DNA from: Agromyces subbeticus DSM 16689 | GTDB lineage: Bacteria > Actinomycetota > Actinomycetes > Actinomycetales > Microbacteriaceae | Assembly (NCBI RefSeq): GCF_000421565.1 | Contig: NZ_ATXG01000005.1 | Span: 124,001-188,000 of the forward strand | Direction of reading: 5' to 3' | Length of the DNA stretch: 64,000 bases | The notes under the pieces: generated by a model | The model's database searches: none | Told to the model about the DNA's origin: nothing | What the model saw: the letters and a program-made list of their open reading frames with translations, nothing else | Part shown: positions 1 through 11,362 of the stretch, one piece after another | Numbering within the stretch: position 1 is the stretch's first letter | Layout of the letters: each line of letters opens with the position of its first letter | Translations under genes and position numbers: made by a program

Positions 1-189
1 GACCGGCACGTCGGTGACGCCCGCGACGGTCAGCGCGATGCGGGCGTTGCGACTCGTGTGCTCGAGGGGCACGTTGCCGCCGACCGTCGTGACCGCCACG
101 AGGTCGAGCGCCGGATGCCCCGCAGCCAGCCACAGGGCGAAGACATCGTCGTGGCCGGGGTCGCAGTCGATGATGACGGGGATGGTCAT
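1..189 (-). CDS. Inosine/uridine-preferring nucleoside hydrolase, N-terminal part (cut by window edge)
   Basis: Only the first 63 codons lie in the window; the gene continues past base 1. The N-terminus reads MTIPVIIDCDPGHDD, the calcium-binding DxDxxxDD signature of nucleoside hydrolases, followed by FALWLAAGHP and a VTTVGGNV stretch typical of the first Rossmann-like strands of this fold. Family members cleave the N-glycosidic bond of purine or pyrimidine ribonucleosides to base plus ribose in the cytoplasm. The ATG at 189 overlaps the ribokinase TGA by four bases (ATGA), so the two are translationally coupled. Released ribose would be phosphorylated by that ribokinase, a standard nucleoside-salvage pairing. 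Substrate preference cannot be judged from the fragment. Confidence 0.9.
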   Translation of the reverse strand, partial: MTIPVIIDCDPGHDDVFALWLAAGHPALDLVAVTTVGGNVPLEHTSRNARIALTVAGVTDVPV

Positions 190-1220
190 TCGGGCCCTCG
201 TTCCGTCGGGGTTGCGGGCGGGGTGACCGCAGCGGCGTCGGCCGTGGCTGTCGCCAGCACCTCGTCGCGCGGCGCGTAGGAGTCGACCGTGCCACGCGAC
301 TGCACGGCGAGGGCGCCGGCGGCGACGGCGATCCGCAGCGCTTCGGGCAAGGGCCGGCCCTCGGCGAGGAAGGCCGCGAGCGTGCCCGTGAAGCCGTCTC
401 CCGCTCCGGTCGTGTCGACCGCGACCACGCGCGGCGCCGCGACCGCCCACGAGCCGGTGGCATCGGCAGCGACGGCACCGGCAGCCCCGAGCGTCACGAC
501 GACAGAGCGGGCGATGCCGCCGGCAGCGGATGCCGCGATCCCGCGCCACTCGTCGAGGAGCGCGCCCGGGGCGGCATCCGTGCCGAGTCCGACGGCTCTC
601 GCCTCGTGCTCGTTCAGCACGAGCGGATCCGCGGTGCGCAGGGTCGCGGCGGCGACGGCGGCCGGCGGTGCGAGGTTGAGCACGAAGCGCACGCCGAGCT
701 CATCGGCGAGTGAGGCGACCCGGTCGATGGCGTCGACGGTCAGCTCGCCCTGGGTGAGCACGAGGGCCGCCGCGGCGACCCGTTCCCGCTCGTCGTCGAC
801 CGAGCCGGCGGTGAGGGCGAGGTTGGCGCCGGCGGTCACGATCACGGTGTTCTCGCCCGAATCCGCGACGGTGATCTGCGCGACGCCGGTCGTGGTTCCG
901 GCGACCTCTCGCATCGCCGCGAGCGACAGGCCCAGCCGCTCGAGCGCCACCCGGGCGAACGCTCCGCTGGCGTCGTCGCCGACGCGGGCGACGAGCTCGA
1001 CCGGAAGCCCCGCGACGTGCGCCGCGACGGCTTGGTTCGTGCCCTTTCCGCCGAGTGCGATCTGGAAGCCATGGGCGCGAATGGTCTCCCCCGGTGCAGG
1101 GAAGGCTTCGACGTAGCTCGTCGAATCCACGTTCAGCGAGCCGAACACGACGACGGCACCGAGCGCGCCGACAGTGCCGGCTGCATCGCGCGTGCTCGTC
1201 GCCCGCGGCACGCCGGTCAC
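186..1220 (-). CDS. rbsK: Ribokinase (PfkB family)
   Basis: A 344-aa PfkB-type sugar kinase that phosphorylates ribose at O5. It shows the N-terminal VVFGSLNVD strand (about residues 24-32), GGKGTNQA (57-64) and the C-terminal DTTGAGDGF motif (269-277), whose last Asp (275) is the catalytic base; the adjacent glycines form the anion hole. The family usually begins one or two residues before VVVFGSLNVD, so the extra 20 or so N-terminal residues suggest the true start may be a downstream GTG near codon 17; the upstream start is kept here. It is co-transcribed with the downstream nucleoside hydrolase, supporting a role in nucleoside-derived ribose use. Confidence 0.9.
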   Translation of the reverse strand: MTGVPRATSTRDAAGTVGALGAVVVFGSLNVDSTSYVEAFPAPGETIRAHGFQIALGGKGTNQAVAAHVAGLPVELVARVGDDASGAFARVALERLGLSLAAMREVAGTTTGVAQITVADSGENTVIVTAGANLALTAGSVDDERERVAAAALVLTQGELTVDAIDRVASLADELGVRFVLNLAPPAAVAAATLRTADPLVLNEHEARAVGLGTDAAPGALLDEWRGIAASAAGGIARSVVVTLGAAGAVAADATGSWAVAAPRVVAVDTTGAGDGFTGTLAAFLAEGRPLPEALRIAVAAGALAVQSRGTVDSYAPRDEVLATATADAAAVTPPATPTERGPE

Positions 1221-1224
1221 CCGG

Positions 1225-4448
<3,224 letters not shown>

Positions 4449-4449
<1 letters not shown>

Positions 4450-5021
4450 CAGGCCAGCCCCAGGTCTTCCAAGCCGATGGCGTAGAGGTAGGGCACACCG
4501 GCGGCCTCGATGATCTCGCGAGCACCCGTCGCCCGGTCGACGACGACCGCGACGGCCACGACCTCGGCACCGACGTTGCGCAGCGCCTCGATGGCCTTCA
4601 GTGGCGACCCGCCGGTCGTCGAGGTGTCTTCGAGCACGATGACGCGCTTGCCGGCGAGGTCGGGACCCTCGACCTGCTTGCCGCGACCGTGGTCTTTCGG
4701 CTCCTTGCGCACGACGAACGCGTCGTACTCGAGGCCCTGTGCTGCGCCCTGATGCAGCACGGCCGCGGCGATCGGGTCGGCGCCCATCGTCAGGCCGCCC
4801 ACGGCGAACACATCGGGCACGTCTTTGATGACGTCGATCATGACCTGGCCGATGAGCGGCGCGACCCGGTGGTCGAGGCTCACCTTGCGGAGGTCGACGT
4901 AGTACGTGGCCTTCTTGCCGCTCGTCAGGGTGAAGTCCCCGTGGAAGACCGCCTCGGCTGCGATGAAGTCGATCAATTGGGCGCGCACGGCGTCGATGGG
5001 CTGAGGGTCACGGAGGGTCAC
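4449..5021 (-). CDS. pyrE: Orotate phosphoribosyltransferase
   Basis: 190 aa, normal length for the family. It transfers the ribosyl-5-phosphate of PRPP to orotate to make OMP in de novo pyrimidine synthesis. The PRPP-binding loop VIVLEDTSTTGGS lies at residues 127-139, and a KKATYYVDLRK segment near 36-46 matches the orotate-binding region. The GTG start at 5021 is preceded on the minus strand by TAGAGT with exactly six bases between, so the mRNA is probably leaderless; the promoter lies inside the 3-prime end of the upstream exporter gene. It is coupled to the following septum-domain gene by a one-base stop/start overlap. Confidence 0.92.
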
Positions 5022-5030
5022 CCGAATACT

Positions 5031-6458
5031 CTACGACCCGGTTGCCTGAGAAGAAGGGGCGGATGTTGCTGCGTGCAGCGGCGACGACGAGACATCCGCT
5101 CGATCTCGCGTCGGCGGCGGCCGCCGACGACTCCCCCAGAACGAGCGCGGAGTGCCGGGCACGAGCCGCGCCCAGAACGGTGGTCGCTGCTCATCGGTGA
5201 GCGCCGCCGGCACCTCGATGTGGAAGTCCGCGAGCTCCTCGGCGCCATGGTGCACCACCCGGTAGAGCGCGGTGCCGATGAGCACGCCGAGCGCGATCGA
5301 CATGATCGAGATGATCGCCTCGGCGAAGTCCTCGTAGCCGCGGGTCGTGCCGATCGCCTCGGTGAGTCCGACGAGCCCGGCCGCACCGGGAACGAGCAGC
5401 CAGAAGGCCGGCAGGAAGGTGAGCTGCGACGGTGCTCCATGCCGCAGGGTCGCGACCCAGAGCACGACGGGAGTCATGGCGAGCGCGCCGATGAAGCCGC
5501 TCACGGTGGCACCGAGGAGGGCGCCGCCGATCACCTGCCCGCCGTAGGCGACGAGCAGCACGAGCAGCACCCAGCCGAACGTGCGCGCGGGCGCCGAGAA
5601 GTGCAGGTAGTTGCCGATCGCGAAGAGCAGCACGGCGATGATCGAGATCCACCAGGGAAGGGCAGCGGATGTCTCGAGCGGCACGTAACTCGAGCTTCCG
5701 GCACCGACCAGGGTGCCGGCGGCGAGGATGCCGAAGGCGAGCAACGAGAGCTGCACGAACCCGAAGACGAGGCGCGATGCTCCGGCGAGCATCTGCCCGG
5801 CAGCGAGTTCGACGACGGCCGTGGTGAGCACGCCGCCGGGCAGGAAGGTCGCGAGCGGGGCGATGAGCAACCGGATCGGGTCGCCGATCGGGAAGTGCGG
5901 AGCGATCAGGAACACGGCGAGTGCGCACACGAAGGCCGCGAAGACCGGGAAGACGAGTTGCAGCGTCGGCGAACGCACGAGCTTGGCGACCCCGAGGAAG
6001 GCGCCGAGCACGAAGGCGACGAGCGCGCCCTCCCAGCTCGGCGCGAGCAGCAGCGCGAGTCCCGTCGTCAGCACGGCGTGCCCGAAGGTGCGCACGAGCC
6101 ATCCGTGCGACGGCTTCATCACGCCGATCTCGTTCAGGCGCGCGATGCCGTCGATCGGGGCGATCTCTGCGCGTTTCGCGTCGTCGATCAGGCGGTAGAG
6201 CGCGGCGATCTGGTCGAAGCGGAACGAGGCGTTCACGGCCGAGCGGATCGCGACGCGGCCCTCTTCCCCCGATCCGGTCTGGATGATGATCACCGTCGGC
6301 AGCACGATGAAGTCGGTGTCGTCGCGCCCGTAGGCGCGCGAGACCTGCACGAGCGTGTCGCGGATCTTGTCGACCGAGTCGGCGGCAGCGTTCATGCCCT
6401 CCGCGAGACCGAGCAGGAAGCTGCGGAGGAGTGCGCGATCGGCCGCTTCTGCCATCAC
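5031..6458 (-). CDS. ThrE-type threonine/serine exporter family membrane protein
   Basis: 475 aa, with an N-terminal soluble region (about 1-130, including TDFIVLPTVIIIQTG) and about ten hydrophobic segments after residue 130. This is the DUF1212 plus DUF3815 arrangement of ThrE-like exporters such as Corynebacterium glutamicum ThrE. Loops such as FLPGGVLTTAVVELAAGQM and GASRLVFGF match the family core. The predicted role is efflux of threonine, serine or small amino-acid derivatives across the cytoplasmic membrane. The start may be the GTG at 6458 or the adjacent ATG at 6455. It lies 10 bp downstream of the Dcu transporter gene, probably in the same transcript. Substrate is not determined. 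Confidence 0.8.
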   Translation of the reverse strand: MMAEAADRALLRSFLLGLAEGMNAAADSVDKIRDTLVQVSRAYGRDDTDFIVLPTVIIIQTGSGEEGRVAIRSAVNASFRFDQIAALYRLIDDAKRAEIAPIDGIARLNEIGVMKPSHGWLVRTFGHAVLTTGLALLLAPSWEGALVAFVLGAFLGVAKLVRSPTLQLVFPVFAAFVCALAVFLIAPHFPIGDPIRLLIAPLATFLPGGVLTTAVVELAAGQMLAGASRLVFGFVQLSLLAFGILAAGTLVGAGSSSYVPLETSAALPWWISIIAVLLFAIGNYLHFSAPARTFGWVLLVLLVAYGGQVIGGALLGATVSGFIGALAMTPVVLWVATLRHGAPSQLTFLPAFWLLVPGAAGLVGLTEAIGTTRGYEDFAEAIISIMSIALGVLIGTALYRVVHHGAEELADFHIEVPAALTDEQRPPFWARLVPGTPRSFWGSRRRPPPTRDRADVSSSPLHAATSAPSSQATGS

Positions 6459-6468
6459 GTCGACCGCA

Positions 6469-7824
6469 TCACACGATCACGAACGAGAGCAGCACGCCGA
6501 CGATCATGGCGGAGACGACGTAGACGAGGTTCGGTAGCTGGAACGAGTGGTCGAACACGAACTTGCCGAGCTTGGTCGTGCCCGTCTGGTCGAACGCAGC
6601 TGTGGCCACCTGCGAGCCGTTGGCCGGCAGCGTGTACATGCCCATCGCCGATGGCCAGAGACCGACCAGGAGCGGAGCGGGCAGGCCGATCGCGAGGCCG
6701 ATCGGCACGATCGCGTTCGTCGCGCTCGACTGACTCGTCGTGAGCATGGCGACGAGGAAGAGCGCGAGCGCGAACAGCAACGCTCCCACGAACGCCGTCG
6801 ACCCCGACACGAGCGAGCCGAGCCCGTCGACGATGAGCTGGTTGTTGTTCGCGACGAAGGTGTTGGCGAGCCAGGCGATGCCGAAGAGCGCGAACGCGCC
6901 GACCATGCCGGCAGGGAAGGTCGACTGCTTCGGCACGTCGGCCGACTTGACCTTGCAGAACACGAAGATGAGCGCCGCGATGACGCCCATCGTGACCTCG
7001 ATGATGATCGTCACCGAGACGCGAACCGGGTCGCCGTCGTCATCGGTGCCGATGATCGGCCGGATGCCCTCGAACAGGCCCATCGCGACGATGAACGCGA
7101 CCCCGGCGAGGAAGATCGACGCCGACAGCACCGCGGTGCGAGGCAGCTTCTTCGTGGTCGCGTCTTCGGTGGGCGGCTTGATGAGGTGCTCGGCGAGGCG
7201 GCGCTGGTACTCGGGGTCGTCTTCGAGGTCCTTTCCGTGCCGCACCATGACGAGGGCGGCGAGGAACAGGCCCACGATCGAGGCCGGCCACATGATGAGC
7301 AGGATCTGCCCGAGGTCCACACCGCTCGGGCTGAGCAGCACGACGAGTGAAGCGGTCGCGGCGGAGACCGGGCTGCAGAGGATGCCGACCTGCGATGCCA
7401 CGGCCGAGACCGACAGCGCCCGCTCGGGCCGGATCTTCTGCTGGTACGAGACGTCGTAGATCACCGGGAGGAGCGGGTAGAAGATGTTGCCGGTGCCGGC
7501 GCCCACCGTGAAGAGGAAGGACATCGCCGGCGCCAGGAAGACGACGCTCTTCGGCCTCGACTTGATCGCCTTCGCCGCCACCGACACCATCCAGTCGATG
7601 CCGCCCGCCGCTTGCATGACGGATGCCGCGGTGATGACCGTGAGCACGATGAAGACGGCATCGACGGGCGCATTGCCGGGTGCGGTCTGGAAACCGAAGA
7701 CGAGCACCGCGACGCCGACGAGGCCCCAGACGCCGAGCCCGATGCCGCTCGTGCGGGTACCCATGAAGATCGCGAGCACCACCACGACCAGCTGGGCGAC
7801 GAGGATCCAGACGTTGTCGTTCAC
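6469..7824 (-). CDS. DcuA/DcuB-type C4-dicarboxylate transporter
   Basis: 451 aa, about ten to twelve hydrophobic helices. The segments FTVGAGTGNIFYPLLPVIYDV, SQVGILCSPVSAATASLVVLL and the N-terminal VVVLAIFMGTRTSGIGLGVWG are characteristic of the Dcu family. Members exchange or import aspartate, fumarate, succinate and malate. The GTG start at 7824 overlaps the stop of the peptidase E gene (GTGA), so the two are coupled. Peptidase E releases N-terminal aspartate from dipeptides, giving a plausible shared theme of aspartate handling. Whether the protein imports or exchanges, and whether it works only anaerobically, cannot be read from the sequence. Confidence 0.88.
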   Translation of the reverse strand: MNDNVWILVAQLVVVVLAIFMGTRTSGIGLGVWGLVGVAVLVFGFQTAPGNAPVDAVFIVLTVITAASVMQAAGGIDWMVSVAAKAIKSRPKSVVFLAPAMSFLFTVGAGTGNIFYPLLPVIYDVSYQQKIRPERALSVSAVASQVGILCSPVSAATASLVVLLSPSGVDLGQILLIMWPASIVGLFLAALVMVRHGKDLEDDPEYQRRLAEHLIKPPTEDATTKKLPRTAVLSASIFLAGVAFIVAMGLFEGIRPIIGTDDDGDPVRVSVTIIIEVTMGVIAALIFVFCKVKSADVPKQSTFPAGMVGAFALFGIAWLANTFVANNNQLIVDGLGSLVSGSTAFVGALLFALALFLVAMLTTSQSSATNAIVPIGLAIGLPAPLLVGLWPSAMGMYTLPANGSQVATAAFDQTGTTKLGKFVFDHSFQLPNLVYVVSAMIVGVLLSFVIV

Positions 7825-8561
7825 GACGACGGGCCCTTCACGATGGGGCCGGTACTCGCGAGCACCTGCACCGGTAGCGGCGTCTCGACGATCTCGCCGT
7901 CGACCGCCTCGACCTTGAGGGCGAGCGGGTCGTCGACCGGGCTGATCGCGGTGACGAACTCGCTGCCCTCGAAGTGCACCGACTGCAGGTTGCCGACGGC
8001 GTAGCCGGTCGAGAGCTCACCGCTGAGCAGCGAGGCGTGGAAGAGCGGCTGCCGCTGGTCTTCCGCGTCGTAGTGCGGGCAGAAGCTGCCGTGCAGGAAC
8101 CCGAGCCCCTCGGGCAGCACCTGCAGCGTGGGGCCGTAGCTGTCGGTGGTGCCGCCCTCGAACCAGCAGATGCCGCCGGCCGAGCCGCCGGTGAAGACCG
8201 TGTTCGAGTTCGGGTCCTCCCACATCTCGCGCATGATCTCGTCGAGGCCCTGTCGCTTCCAGACATCGAGCATGTTGGCGGTGTTGCCGCCGCCGACGTG
8301 GATCACGTCGAAGCCCTTCACGAAGCCTGCGAGGTCGTCGACCGCACGATGGAACAGCGGCAGGTGATGCGGTGCGCACCGGTCGGAGTCGTAGGTCGTG
8401 TAGAAACTCACGACGTAGGCGGCGTCATCGCCGGTCGCCGTGCCGACGAAGAGCACGCGCGGGCGCTCCTTGCCGGTGAGCTTCAGGATGTAGTCGTGCG
8501 TCGGGTCGGCCCGCCGCTCCATCATCGCCTTGCCGGCACCGGTTGCGACCACGTGCGCCAT
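7821..8561 (-). CDS. pepE: Peptidase E / S51-family serine peptidase
   Basis: 246 aa from the ATG at 8561. This start is preferred over one ten codons upstream because TTTGGGGGAACG lies directly before it. The nucleophile Ser127 lies in FTGGSAGGICWFEGG, the hallmark of S51 peptidases (alpha-aspartyl dipeptidase and cyanophycinase relatives), preceded by the HVGGGNTANMLDVW loop. E. coli PepE hydrolyses Asp-X dipeptides in the cytoplasm; this protein is similar in size. It is followed, with a 4-bp overlap, by the Dcu transporter. Cyanophycinase-like activity is less likely because those proteins are longer. Transcription probably starts between this ATG and the hairpin at 8677-8718. Confidence 0.82.
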   Translation of the reverse strand: MAHVVATGAGKAMMERRADPTHDYILKLTGKERPRVLFVGTATGDDAAYVVSFYTTYDSDRCAPHHLPLFHRAVDDLAGFVKGFDVIHVGGGNTANMLDVWKRQGLDEIMREMWEDPNSNTVFTGGSAGGICWFEGGTTDSYGPTLQVLPEGLGFLHGSFCPHYDAEDQRQPLFHASLLSGELSTGYAVGNLQSVHFEGSEFVTAISPVDDPLALKVEAVDGEIVETPLPVQVLASTGPIVKGPSS

Positions 8562-8676
8562 CGTTCCCCCAAACGTCTCGCCCTTCGGCACACGCTAGCG
8601 GCAGACGGTCAGCCGTGTCGAGAGACATGCCATCGCGGATCGGGACTCCCCCAGCGCATCCCGATACGCATGACGA

Positions 8677-8718
8677 AGGGCCGCTCCGCCGGGTGTCCCT
8701 CCCCGGCGCAGCGGCCCT
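8677..8718 (-). terminator. Strong GC-rich stem-loop
   Basis: 17-nt arms at 8677-8693 and 8702-8718 pair with a single mismatch around an 8-nt loop. The hairpin lies between the small peptide gene upstream and peptidase E downstream on the minus strand. There is no T tract, as is common in actinobacteria. Confidence 0.7.
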
Positions 8719-8723
8719 GCAAT

Positions 8724-8744
8724 CCGGGGGAATGAAGCCCCCGG
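8724..8744 (-). terminator. Perfect 7-bp hairpin after the small membrane peptide gene
   Basis: CCGGGGG (8724-8730) and CCCCCGG (8738-8744) pair perfectly around a 7-nt loop, starting 15 bp past the stop codon of the 38-aa gene. With the next hairpin (8677-8718) it forms a double terminator isolating the peptidase E / Dcu unit. Confidence 0.6.
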
Positions 8745-8758
8745 TCTCGCGACGGCGC

Positions 8759-8875
8759 CTAGACGGTGCGCGCGAACGTCTCTCGCGGCTGACGACGGTA
8801 GCCGTCACGCGCGGTGACGACGATCGAGCCGATGACGGCGGCGACGGAAACGACGCCGAGGAGTACGAAGACCAT
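8759..8875 (-). CDS. 38-aa single-helix membrane peptide
   Basis: Reads MVFVLLGVVSVAAVIGSI followed by VVTARDGYRRQPRETFARTV: one hydrophobic helix (about residues 2-22) and a short basic tail ending in RRQPRETFARTV. The ATG at 8875 has an AAAGGA ribosome-binding site six to seven bases upstream, and the gene is followed by two hairpins, so it looks like a real single-gene unit. Function is unknown. It is divergent from the LysR gene and might be its target, which is inference from position only. Confidence 0.6.
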   Translation of the reverse strand: MVFVLLGVVSVAAVIGSIVVTARDGYRRQPRETFARTV

Positions 8876-8985
8876 GGTGATTCCTTTCGAAGAACGAGCG
8901 GGTGATCGAGCAGTCGATGCCCCATTGCACGTGTTCGACACCTCAATTCTCGCGCTGCAAACTCTTCAGCACAAGCTCACAATTC

Positions 8986-9012
8986 TACAATGACGATGTA
9001 GCCTGGCTACAT
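8986..9012 (+). promoter_or_regulatory. lysR promoter with palindrome overlapping the start codon
   Basis: ATGTAGCC-T-GGCTACAT (8996-9012) is a perfect 17-bp palindrome covering the first two bases of the LysR ATG. Inside it, TAGCCT (8999-9004) lies exactly six bases before the ATG, as expected for a leaderless transcript; an alternative -10 is TACAAT (8986-8991). A dyad over the promoter suggests autoregulation. Confidence 0.55.
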
Positions 9013-9928
9013 GGACGTTCGTCGATTGGACCTGCTGCGCGAGCTCGCCGAGCGCGGCAGCGTCACCGCGGTCGCCGAGGCCACCGGCCGCACGCCCTCG
9101 GCCGTGTCGCAGCAACTCAAGGTGCTCGAGCGCGAGGCCGGCATGCCGCTCACCGAGCGCAGTGGTCGTGGTGTCGTGCTGACGAGCGCCGGGCACGCGC
9201 TCGCGCGCAGCGCGGCCGATGTCGCGATCGCCCTCGAGCACGCCACCGCCCTGTGGGACGAGTTCCGGAACCACCCGAGCGGCGAGGTCTCACTGCTCAC
9301 CTTTCCGACCGTCGGTGCCACGCTGCTGCCCGCAGTGCTCACCGACCTCGCCGAGGTCGCTGGCCTCGTCGTGCGCGCGACCGACCTCGACCCCGAGCTC
9401 GCCGAGTTCGCCGACCTCACGAGCGACTACGACATCGTGCTCGCGCACACCATGCCCGGGGTGCTGCCGTGGGGCGGCCGGGGCCTGAAGGCCGTGCCGC
9501 TGCTCACCGAGCCGCTCGACATCGGGCTGCCCGCCGACCACAGGCTCGCGGGCCGGGCGCACCTCACCCCGGCCGACCTCGTCGACGAGACCTGGCTCGG
9601 GGTGCCGCCCGGGTTCCCGTTCGAGCGCATCCTGCACGCCATCGAGCAGCAGGCCGGCCAGCGGGCGAAGGTGAGCCAGCGCTTCAGCGACATGCGCATC
9701 ATCGAGGCGTTCATCGAAGCCGGCCTCGGCATCGCGTTCGTGCCCCGGTTCACCAGTGGCGCCGTGCCCGAGTCGATCGTGCTGAAGCCGCTGCGCGGCG
9801 TGGCATCCGCTCGTCAGATCGTGGCCCTCGTGCGGCCGGACGTCGCCGAGCGGCTCGCCGTGCGCACGGTGCTCGACGTGCTCGTGGCGCGTGCGTCGCG
9901 CCTCGAGCAGGCGCACGCCGCGGGCTGA
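9011..9928 (+). CDS. LysR family transcriptional regulator
   Basis: 305 aa. An N-terminal winged helix-turn-helix (about residues 1-60; GSVTAVAEATGRTPSAVSQQ is the helix-turn-helix core, in the usual LysR position) is followed by a periplasmic-binding-like effector domain (about 88-290; LLTFPTVGATLLPAVL begins it). No Shine-Dalgarno is present before the ATG at 9011, which fits a leaderless mRNA. It is transcribed divergently from the 38-aa membrane peptide and in the same direction as the enoyl-CoA hydratase 112 bp downstream. The effector is unknown. Autoregulation through the start-codon palindrome is inferred. Confidence 0.88.
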   Translation: MDVRRLDLLRELAERGSVTAVAEATGRTPSAVSQQLKVLEREAGMPLTERSGRGVVLTSAGHALARSAADVAIALEHATALWDEFRNHPSGEVSLLTFPTVGATLLPAVLTDLAEVAGLVVRATDLDPELAEFADLTSDYDIVLAHTMPGVLPWGGRGLKAVPLLTEPLDIGLPADHRLAGRAHLTPADLVDETWLGVPPGFPFERILHAIEQQAGQRAKVSQRFSDMRIIEAFIEAGLGIAFVPRFTSGAVPESIVLKPLRGVASARQIVALVRPDVAERLAVRTVLDVLVARASRLEQAHAAG

Positions 9929-10039
9929 ACCCTCCTTGCCACGACGGTTTGCGCCCTGGAGTGCTTCGGCGGCTCGTCCTCCATGCCGCAAAGGGTCGTC
10001 GGAGCCTCGATCCGCGACGGCGAAGTAGACTCCACGTTC

Positions 10040-10852
10040 ATGAGCGATGACGCGATCCTGTTCGAGGTGACCGACGGGCTCGCCCGGGTGACGCTCAACC
10101 GACCGGCCCGGCTGAACGCCGTCGATCCCGATGCGATCGCCCGCTGGCAGTCGCTCGCGCACGAGATCGCCGAGCGCGACGACATCGGCGCTGTGCTCTT
10201 CGACGCGAACGGCCGGGCCTTCTGCGCGGGCGGCGACGTCATCGCGATGTCGCAGCTCGCCGCGGGCGAAGCCGATGCCGGCGCGGTCATCACGGGCCTC
10301 GCCGACCGCATCCACGACGGGCACCGCACGCTGCGCGAGAGCGCGAAGCCGATCGTCGCGGCGGTGCAGGGCCCGGTTGCGGGCGGCGGTCTCGGCTTCA
10401 TGCTCGTCGCCGACCTCATCGTCGCCTCAGAGCGGGCGACCTTCGCAAGCAGATATGCGGATGTCGCGCTGACGCCCGACTGCGGCGTCAGCACGCTGCT
10501 GCCCGAGGCGATCGGCACGCGACGCGCGCTCGAACTGACCCTCACGTCACGCACCCTGTCGGCCGCCGAGGCACTCGAGTGGGGACTCGTGACCGAGGTG
10601 GTCGCGGCGGAGGCGCTCGCGGCTCGCGCGCGGCAGATCGCCGAGTCGTGGCTGCTCGGAGCGACCGGCGCGTTCGGGCAAGCGAAGCGGCTCGTGCGCT
10701 CGGGCCTCGAGCGCCCCTTCGCCGAGGCGCTCGACGACGAGGCCCGCACGATCGGTGCGGCGTTCGAAAGCCCGCAGGCGCAGGCCGCGATCGCCGCGTT
10801 CGGAGCGAGGGCCGCCGCCTCGAAGGAGGCCGCAGATGCAGGATCCCGCTGA
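10040..10852 (+). CDS. Enoyl-CoA hydratase/isomerase family protein
   Basis: 270 aa from the ATG at 10040. It shows the crotonase oxyanion-hole segments RAFCAGGDV (about residues 58-66) and VQGPVAGGGLGFMLVADLIVA (about 110-130), so it binds an acyl-CoA thioester and hydrates or isomerises an enoyl-CoA. The position that carries the second catalytic Glu in classical hydratases reads TPDCGVSTLLPE, closer to isomerase or PaaG-like members. TAGACT eight bases before the ATG and the absence of a Shine-Dalgarno suggest a very short leader. Its 3-prime end overlaps the pncC start by 17 bp. The pathway cannot be assigned from the neighbours. Confidence 0.85.
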   Translation: MSDDAILFEVTDGLARVTLNRPARLNAVDPDAIARWQSLAHEIAERDDIGAVLFDANGRAFCAGGDVIAMSQLAAGEADAGAVITGLADRIHDGHRTLRESAKPIVAAVQGPVAGGGLGFMLVADLIVASERATFASRYADVALTPDCGVSTLLPEAIGTRRALELTLTSRTLSAAEALEWGLVTEVVAAEALAARARQIAESWLLGATGAFGQAKRLVRSGLERPFAEALDDEARTIGAAFESPQAQAAIAAFGARAAASKEAADAGSR

Positions 10853-11333
10853 CGAGTTCGCCGCGATCGCGAGCGAGATCGCCGAGCGCGCACAGGCTGC
10901 CGGCATTCGCGTCGCGACAGCGGAGTCGCTGACGAGCGGGGCGATCGCCAACGCCCTCGGCGCGGCACCGGACGCCTCGGAGTGGTTCACGGGCGGCGTC
11001 GTGGCCTACGCCGAGTCGGTCAAGCGCGACGTGCTCGGCGTCACGGCCGCCTCCATCACCTCGCGGGAGTGCGCGCGCGAACTCGCCACGGGAGTCGCCC
11101 GCCTGCTCGACGCCGAGGCCGCCGTGTCGGTCACGGGTGTCGGCGGCCCCGAGCCCGAGGGCGATGAGCCCGCCGGAAGCGTGTACGCCGCGGTCGCGGT
11201 GCGCGGCGACATCCGTGATGCGCATTTCTCGTTCAGCGCCGACGACCCGTCGGTCGTCGTGCACCAGACGGTGCGCGCCGCGCTCGAGCTGCTGCGTGAC
11301 GCGCTCCCCGAGCTCGAGGCCCGGGGAGCGTGA
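10836..11333 (+). CDS. pncC: Nicotinamide-nucleotide amidohydrolase / CinA C-terminal domain protein
   Basis: 165 aa, the size of a stand-alone CinA C-terminal domain. It shows ATAESLTSG near the N-terminus, GGVVAYAESVKRDVLGV, a VSVTGVGGPEPEGDEPAGSV glycine/proline loop and a C-terminal VHQTVRAALELL helix, all family hallmarks. The enzyme deamidates nicotinamide mononucleotide to nicotinate mononucleotide in NAD recycling. The ATG at 10836 is chosen because a GAAGGAGG ribosome-binding site lies at 10822-10829. It overlaps the end of the enoyl-CoA hydratase gene, so the two are co-transcribed. Confidence 0.88.
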   Translation: MQDPADEFAAIASEIAERAQAAGIRVATAESLTSGAIANALGAAPDASEWFTGGVVAYAESVKRDVLGVTAASITSRECARELATGVARLLDAEAAVSVTGVGGPEPEGDEPAGSVYAAVAVRGDIRDAHFSFSADDPSVVVHQTVRAALELLRDALPELEARGA

Positions 11334-11362
11334 TCACCGCCGCGACATCCGCTACGCCGTCG

